This document shows positions 58,621 through 64,000 of a stretch of DNA of 64,000 bases, one piece after another; position 1 is the first letter of the stretch, and each line of letters starts with the position of its first letter. The stretch spans positions 29,587,280 to 29,651,279 of the forward strand of contig NC_083605.1 in NCBI RefSeq assembly GCF_029168945.1, given 5' to 3'. The notes under the pieces were generated by a model. It saw only the letters and a list, made by a program, of their open reading frames with translations, did not search any database and had not been told where the DNA came from. Made by a program: the position numbers and the translations under genes. Source of the DNA: Cannabis sativa. Its lineage: Eukaryota; Streptophyta; Magnoliopsida; Rosales; Cannabaceae.

Positions 58621-58634
58621 TGCAAGTTGGAGTT
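58621..58634 (+). other. C6 polypurine tract (mutated)
   Basis: TGCAAGTTGGAGTT: one G to T change from the family tract. Confidence 0.75.
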
Positions 58635-60498
58635 TGTTGGGTTTTGTGCGCTAAATAAAACTCATTTCAATATAATCAGATTTACTTATTAATAAAGATC
58701 AGAAATAACATTTTATGTTGCATGGTTCACATGATTTATTTCATGATTATATACATATAATGTATGAATTCTATTTAAGTCCAGAACATATGAATTTGTT
58801 AATGATTATAGTGTTGTCAACACAGTGGAATATTATCTTAATTATATGTTCAAAAGTTTATTCCCTGATTTGTCAGAACACTGGATTTAGACTGGCCTGG
58901 TATAATCAGCGATATGTATTCTTACACCTTGGATAAATGTTATGTCCTTTCCAAGGCATTGGCAAAGTTTACCAGTATCGGATGTATGGAGTATACATCG
59001 GAAGGGACCGATATTGAACTTTGATTAGATATATTAAAATTTACCGTAATATCTATTCAATTCAATATCACCTGTTGATCCTAGATCAAATGATCTTAAT
59101 CCTGATATGGTTGGGTTCGATCTCAAGAGTATTATACATGTTCTTTGATTTATTAGTTAAGCCTACTTTTGGGTCAGGGTGATACGTACATTTTGGGAAC
59201 ATGATAGTATAATTGAGTGGGAGCGCTAACATAAATATGGAGTCTATAACTTCTATAGGAATTTAGAAGTGAAACGATGATATCCTCCGAGCTTGGCTAA
59301 ACAGATGATAAATGGTGGAGATCTCATTTCACTTCGCTGAAATATCATTTATACGGAGCTAAGTGTTTTAAGGATAAAATACATTGAAGGTGTAACAGTA
59401 ATTTAGTGCCTATTCAATGTAGATCATCTATTAGAGGGTCGTTGATCAAATTAGGATTATAACAATGGATAACTAATAGCGTATCTATATCGTGGAACAT
59501 ATAGAGCGTTCTATATGACTGAGAGTGCAATTCCAAGTTCTAAGTGTGGATTCAATAAGGAATTAATAAGTTAGGGAATTTACTTGGTAAATTCGGTTCG
59601 ACTTATTGGAAGCTCGGTTATATAGGCCCATGGTCCCCATACTAGTTGAGACCATACTGCTTGTAAGACTCAGTTAATTGATTTTGATTAATCAATTATA
59701 ATTCTAAAGTTAGACTATGTCTACTTTATGAATTTTCACTAAGCAAGGGCGAAATTGTAAAGAAAAGAGATTCTAGGTTTATTTATTAATTAAGAGACTT
59801 TATATGTCTAATTAATAAATATATTAAATGACAATATTATTTAATAATTAATTTTTTAGTTATTAAATAATAGGAATTGGCATTTAAGTGGTTAAATTTA
59901 AAAATTGGCATTTTTGAGAAATTGGGATAGAAAAATGACAAAATGGCAAAATTGCAAAGTGGGCCCAATCCAACATCCTATGGTCGGCCACACAAAGCAT
60001 TTACCATTTACTTTTCTATTATTTTAATGCCAAATAAATATAACCTAAACCTAGGTGGTTACCTATAAATAGGTAGTGATGGCTTCAGGAAAAGATGATG
60101 TATCTCATTCCTTCAGAGAAAATCTTCTAGCCGCCACCTTCTCTCTTCTTTTCTTCTTCAATTTCGAAATCCTTGAGTGATAGAGTAGTGCCCACACACA
60201 TCAATTGGTATCTCAATCATAGTGTGTAAGACTGTAGGAGATTCCAAACAACAAGAAGGAGAATCAACATCAAAGGAAGGAGAGAAAGAGATCCAGGTTC
60301 AGATCTTGATTATGCTCTGCTACAGAAAGGAATCAAGGGCTAGAGATCTGAATGGAAGGAGTCATTATATTCCGCTGCACCCAATGTAAGGTTTCCTAAA
60401 CTTTATATGTGTTTATTTCATTGTTTTAGAATTCATATTATGATGTTAATGAAACATACATGGTAGTAAATCTAGATCCTGGTAAAATATTTCCAACA
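58635..60498 (+). repeat. C6 3' LTR
   Basis: 1864 bp, TGTTGGGTTTTGTGCG...TTTCCAACA, with many substitutions against the other LTRs. TATA box CTATAAATAG at 60063-60072 is kept. Confidence 0.92.
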
Positions 60499-61078
60499 CT
60501 GGGAGTGCGTGGTATATCACTCAGGGGTATTCAGGGTATGAATAAACCCTACCGATACTCGTACATTGAGGTACGTAGTGTATGTGGTGTAGTGGCTATA
60601 CCCTAGTATGGAACGTTCGTACTCATCTGTTAAGCCTTGTAAATAGGTGTATGGGCGCCTAAGTACAAGTCGGAAATTATATTATATGTTATATGCTTTT
60701 CTTACTGAGTCTGTTGACTCACAGTTCTACTTCCATGTGTAGGTAAAGGAAAGGCGAAGGCTGAACAAGAGTGAACCTGAGCTAGGGTGAGATTGTGCAT
60801 GTCGAAGCGGCGCGACCTGGAGTATTCGGTCTCGGGACATCTTGGAGTTATATTTTGTAGTCGCTGAGCGACCTGTAAATTATGTATTTTGGGATATTAA
60901 GTTTAAAAAGTTAGGAAACGGGATCCCGACACTTGTAAATATTTTATTATATTATAAAGCTTATTAATTAATACAAAAGTTTTAATTTGACATGTTTTTC
61001 AAGAAAATTCTTTGATTAGCAAAGATTGCACCGTAATTGAAAAAGCATTGTAGCGTGCCTTAGCATTACGGCGTTATA
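60499..61078 (+). mobile_element. Probable terminal part of a second gypsy-type LTR
   Basis: Non-coding, richer in GC than its surroundings. The order resembles the last part of the Gy1 LTR: CTTACTGAGTCTGTTGACTC then a TGTGTAGGTAAAGGAAAGGC segment, against CTTACTGGGCGTTAGCTCAC and TGTGCAGGTAAGGGTAAGGC at 15689-15737, and an end TAGCATTACGGCGTTATA. If so, C6 landed in this LTR. Similarity is by eye only. Confidence 0.55.
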
Positions 61079-61086
61079 GTCCCTTT

Positions 61087-62087
61087 CTACTGAAATTTCC
61101 TTGGCAATTCCATTCCCCTCGTACTGTCAGTACGATTCAACGTGGTGGTCGTGCCAACACACCTCTTTTCCTCCCTTGGGCCCACCGGAGCTCCGCTTCC
61201 ACCTCCTGACCTCCGTTCATGATGAATATTAAAGGATTGCATCCTACGTGCCATTATCTCCGGACACAGACCTCTTTTATTAGCCACCGTGATATTACGA
61301 GTATCAAAGCAGCTTCGCACCGGCGAATTTGCTTTCATCCATACTCCATACAGTGGCACTGCTTCTCCTACAGGCGGGAACCCATATTCTTTTTCTCTTG
61401 AACACTCCTTTCCTTCATGAAACAGATATCCACAGTTAAAGCATAACGTCGGGATTTTACAATACTTGAATTGGATCCACTCTTTTCTCCCTATATTAAT
61501 GCTCAAGTGAAATCTTGCCGGAATGCGTTGAGTGAGGTCGATCTCCACCATTAACTTTAAGAAACCTCTTCTAGCAATGGTCCTCTGGTCCGCTATGTCG
61601 AACTTGACATAGGTACCCACCTTGGCCCCAATAACCGGAGCATTCTAAACTGCCAAATAAGGGGTTGGGAGTTCATGAATCTGCACCCACACCCTTGCCA
61701 TCCTTATATCAACCTTGTGCCAACATCCATCCTCCGGCCATTCCCTTAGGTTATGAACTTGACCTCCTAGAACCCAAGGCCTTCCTTCGAAAACAGTTTC
61801 CAAGTCCTTTTTGATGTCGAAGAAGATTCCCCAAACCCAGGATCCAAAGTCTTCATCCACCATTTTCCTTTTAGACTCCAGATTCCTGAAAGTATTTGTT
61901 TAACTCTGTTTCTCGGAAGAGGAATTTTTCCGAAACAACAGGCCAACGCTCCTCTTCTTCCCATCTCATCGAAGATATCGAGAGAAGTTTCCAGTTCCAT
62001 GGAAGACTCCTCCAAAAACTTCTATCTCAGTAGCTACATCTTATCTATCTGACCACCTGATGAGACTACACCATTCTCATTAGCCAT
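61087..62087 (-). pseudogene. LINE-type ORF1 / DUF4283-CCHC protein, decayed
   Basis: Candidate ATG at 62087. The first part (MELETSLDIFDEMG..., LIFG-like fold start) leads to VWGIFFDIKKDLETVFEGRPWVLGG and MARVWVQIHELPTPYLAV, the DUF4283 pattern; then DIADQRTIARRGFLKLMVEI, KYCKIPTLCFNCGYLFHE and a CCHC knuckle CFNCGYLFHEGKEC (CX2CX4HX4C). Such proteins are the first ORF of plant L1-like LINEs or relatives. Broken by two stops near 62017-62040, a frameshift near 61865 and a TAG at 61642-61644. No reverse transcriptase follows at the 3' side. Confidence 0.8.
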
Positions 62088-62113
62088 AGGATCTAGCAAA
62101 GTCTCCAGACAAC

Positions 62114-64000
62114 TGTTGGAAATTTATTTTACCAGGATCTTAGATCTACTCACAAGTATGTTGTTTAACACCCTAAATATGAACTTTCTAAAACGATAAA
62201 TTAAACACATATAAAGTTAAGAAAACCTTACATTGATGCAGCAGAATTAATGTCTCCTTCCACTCAGATCTCTAACCCTTGTATCCTTTCTGTCGCAGAG
62301 TATTATCAAGATGTGAGCCCGAATGTCCTTCTTCTTTGAGTTTGATCCTTCACAGTCTTCCAATCTATGATTGAGTTACTGCTTGTTGTGTGTCGGCACT
62401 TACTCTTTCACTAGGGTCGAAATTTATGAAGAGAAAGAGAAGAATGGTTTCGGCTAGGTATAGAAAAGTAGGGAAGGCTCAGTTTTTCTGAAGAGAGAAA
62501 TTTCTGTCAGAAGATGTTATTCAAAGTTGTGATTTTGACTGAGCCATCACTTTCTATTTATAGGCAACTACTAGGTTTAGGTTAGGAATTATTTGGCATT
62601 AAAATAATGAAAAATCAATTTGAAATTCCACAATAGGTGGCCGGCCATGGTGTGATAATGGGCCCCACTTGATTTTGCAGTTTTAACAAATTTTATTTCT
62701 ATTTTCTCAAAAACGCCAATTTTCCAATTCTAACCATTTAAATGCCAAAATTAATTATTTAGTAACTAAAATAGATTATTAAATAATATTGTCATTTAAT
62801 TTAATTATTAACTAGACATATAAAGTCCATTAATAAATAAATAAACCTAGAATCTCTTTTCTTTACAATTTCACCCCTGCTTAGTGAAAAATCACAAATT
62901 AGGTATAGTCTAACTTTAGAATTATAATTGATCAATCACGAATCAATTAATGAGTCTTACAAGCAGAATGTTCTCAACTAGAATGGGGACCATGGATCTA
63001 TATGCTGAGCTTCCAATAAGTGAACCAAATTTACCAAGTAAATTCCTACTTATTAATTCTTCGTTGAATCCACTCTTAGAACTTAGAATTGCACTCTCAG
63101 ACTTATATAGAGCATATTATATGTTCCACGATATCAATATGCTATCTCATTTAACCATTGTTATAATCTTATTGTGATTTAAAGATCCTCTATATAGATG
63201 ATCTACATCGAGATGGGATTTCTTTTCCGTTCTCACCCCTCAATGTATTTTGCCCCTTAAAACACTTAGCTACCTGTAAATGGTGTTTAGTGATCTAATA
63301 ATTAGTCAGATAAACAAGAGCTCATCCATTTACTTCTATTTGCTAAGCTCGAAGGGAATCATCACTTGACTTCTATACACCAGTAGAAGCTATAGATTCC
63401 ATATTTATGTTCAGCACTCCCACTCAATCATACTATCATGTTCCCAAAATATACGTATCACCCTGACCTAAAAGTAGGCTTAACTAATAAATCAAAGAAC
63501 ATGAATAGCACTCCTGAGTTGAGCCTAAGCATATCAGGATTTAGATTCCTTTAATCTTAAGATCAACTACTGATATTGACTTGGAAAGATATATATATAA
63601 CGGTAAGTTTGTAACATCTTAACTTAGTTGCAATATCGGTCCAGTCCAATGTATACTCCATACATTCAAAACTAGTATACTTTACTAATTTCCTGGAAAG
63701 AACATAACACTTAGTCCAAGTGTAAGTACGCATCATCGCTGATTATCACATTAGTGTAAATCCAATAACACTAATGAAACGGGACCAAGTCTTTTGATTC
63801 ATATGAGCACAATCACATTCCACTGTGTTGACGATACTGTAATTGTGAATAAACATATGATCTGGATTTAATTGATTTTGTGTGTAAATGTAATAAACAT
63901 ATTAAACCATTAGCATGTAAAATTCATGCAAACATCAATCACTTCAAATTCCTTATATTGATAACTAATCAGATTGTAAAGAGTTTTATTTAGGGCATAA
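62114..64000 (-). mobile_element. C7: LTR of another copia element, cut by the window edge
   Basis: Starts TGTTGGAAATTTATTTTACC in the upstream part of the LINE ORF1 region and runs to the last base, which is about ten bases before the expected CCCAACA end. TATA box at 62554-62563 on the minus strand. More diverged than C1-C5, with the outer U3 unlike both types. Whether it is a solo LTR or the 3' LTR of a full element cannot be seen. Confidence 0.88.

Larger units (their letters stand above)
57456..60498 (+). mobile_element. C6: 3' part of the outermost copia element
   Basis: Internal sequence 57456-58634 is collinear with 25686-26867 of C2, followed by a complete 3' LTR (58635-60498). The 5' part is probably represented by 16019-16456 and 18443-18598, with its 5' LTR outside the window. 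It is the most diverged member, fitting its outermost and oldest place. Confidence 0.85.

Noticed and set aside
1..64000. Host genes, tRNA, rRNA, CRISPR or bacterial signals
   Set aside because: None seen. Primer sites resemble tRNA 3' ends only over 12 bases, and all long frames belong to retroelements.

Overview
The window is a repeat-only block of a flowering-plant nuclear genome. It is AT-rich, with reverse-transcribing elements of the plant Ty1/copia and Ty3/gypsy (chromovirus) types, initiator-Met-tRNA primer sites and a plant LINE-type DUF4283/CCHC gene. I found no host gene, tRNA, rRNA or CRISPR array. The sequence alone does not name the species; a dicot is my guess. Below, Gy1 is the gypsy element, C1 to C7 are copia elements of one family (LTRs of about 1.86-1.90 kb, TGTTGGG...CCAACA) and S1 is a solo LTR.

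Layout. 1-16018: the 3' part of Gy1 (+), with pol broken by one nonsense codon and by the complete C1 (-, 2942-13004, target duplication GAAGC). Its pol end resumes at 13005 and its 2.9 kb 3' LTR is 13102-16018. 16019-18598: internal sequence of C6 (+) holding S1 (16457-18442, target duplication TTTCT). 18599-28763: C2 (+). 28764-57455: C3 (-), broken at 32748/52985 by C5 (-, target duplication TCACC); the 3' LTR of C5 is in turn broken by C4 (+, 34381-44536). 57456-60498: the rest of C6 and its 3' LTR. 60499-61078: probable end of a second gypsy LTR. 61087-62087: decayed LINE-type ORF1 (-). 62114-64000: an LTR of C7 (-), cut by the window edge. The best reading is a four-deep nest (C6 > C3 > C5 > C4), with C2 inside the C3 LTR and Gy1/C1 inside C6.

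How the parts relate. C1 and C3 carry recognisable gag-pol (protease, integrase, reverse transcriptase, RNase H), each now disabled by a few stops and frameshifts. C2, C4, C5 and C6 carry the same heavily decayed, shortened pol with shared stop codons, yet have good LTRs, primer sites and polypurine tracts. They therefore look like a non-autonomous subfamily that spread after losing its proteins, presumably using proteins of C1/C3-like partners. The two groups differ in the outer U3, in the primer site and in a GC-rich block next to it, but share R/U5 and a long AT-rich leader with conserved boxes. Leader subtypes cut across the coding/non-coding split, which suggests template-switch recombination. 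A hairpin beside the primer site with a compensatory base-pair change between C1 and C3, and the paired leader boxes, are the best candidates for undescribed functional RNA signals.
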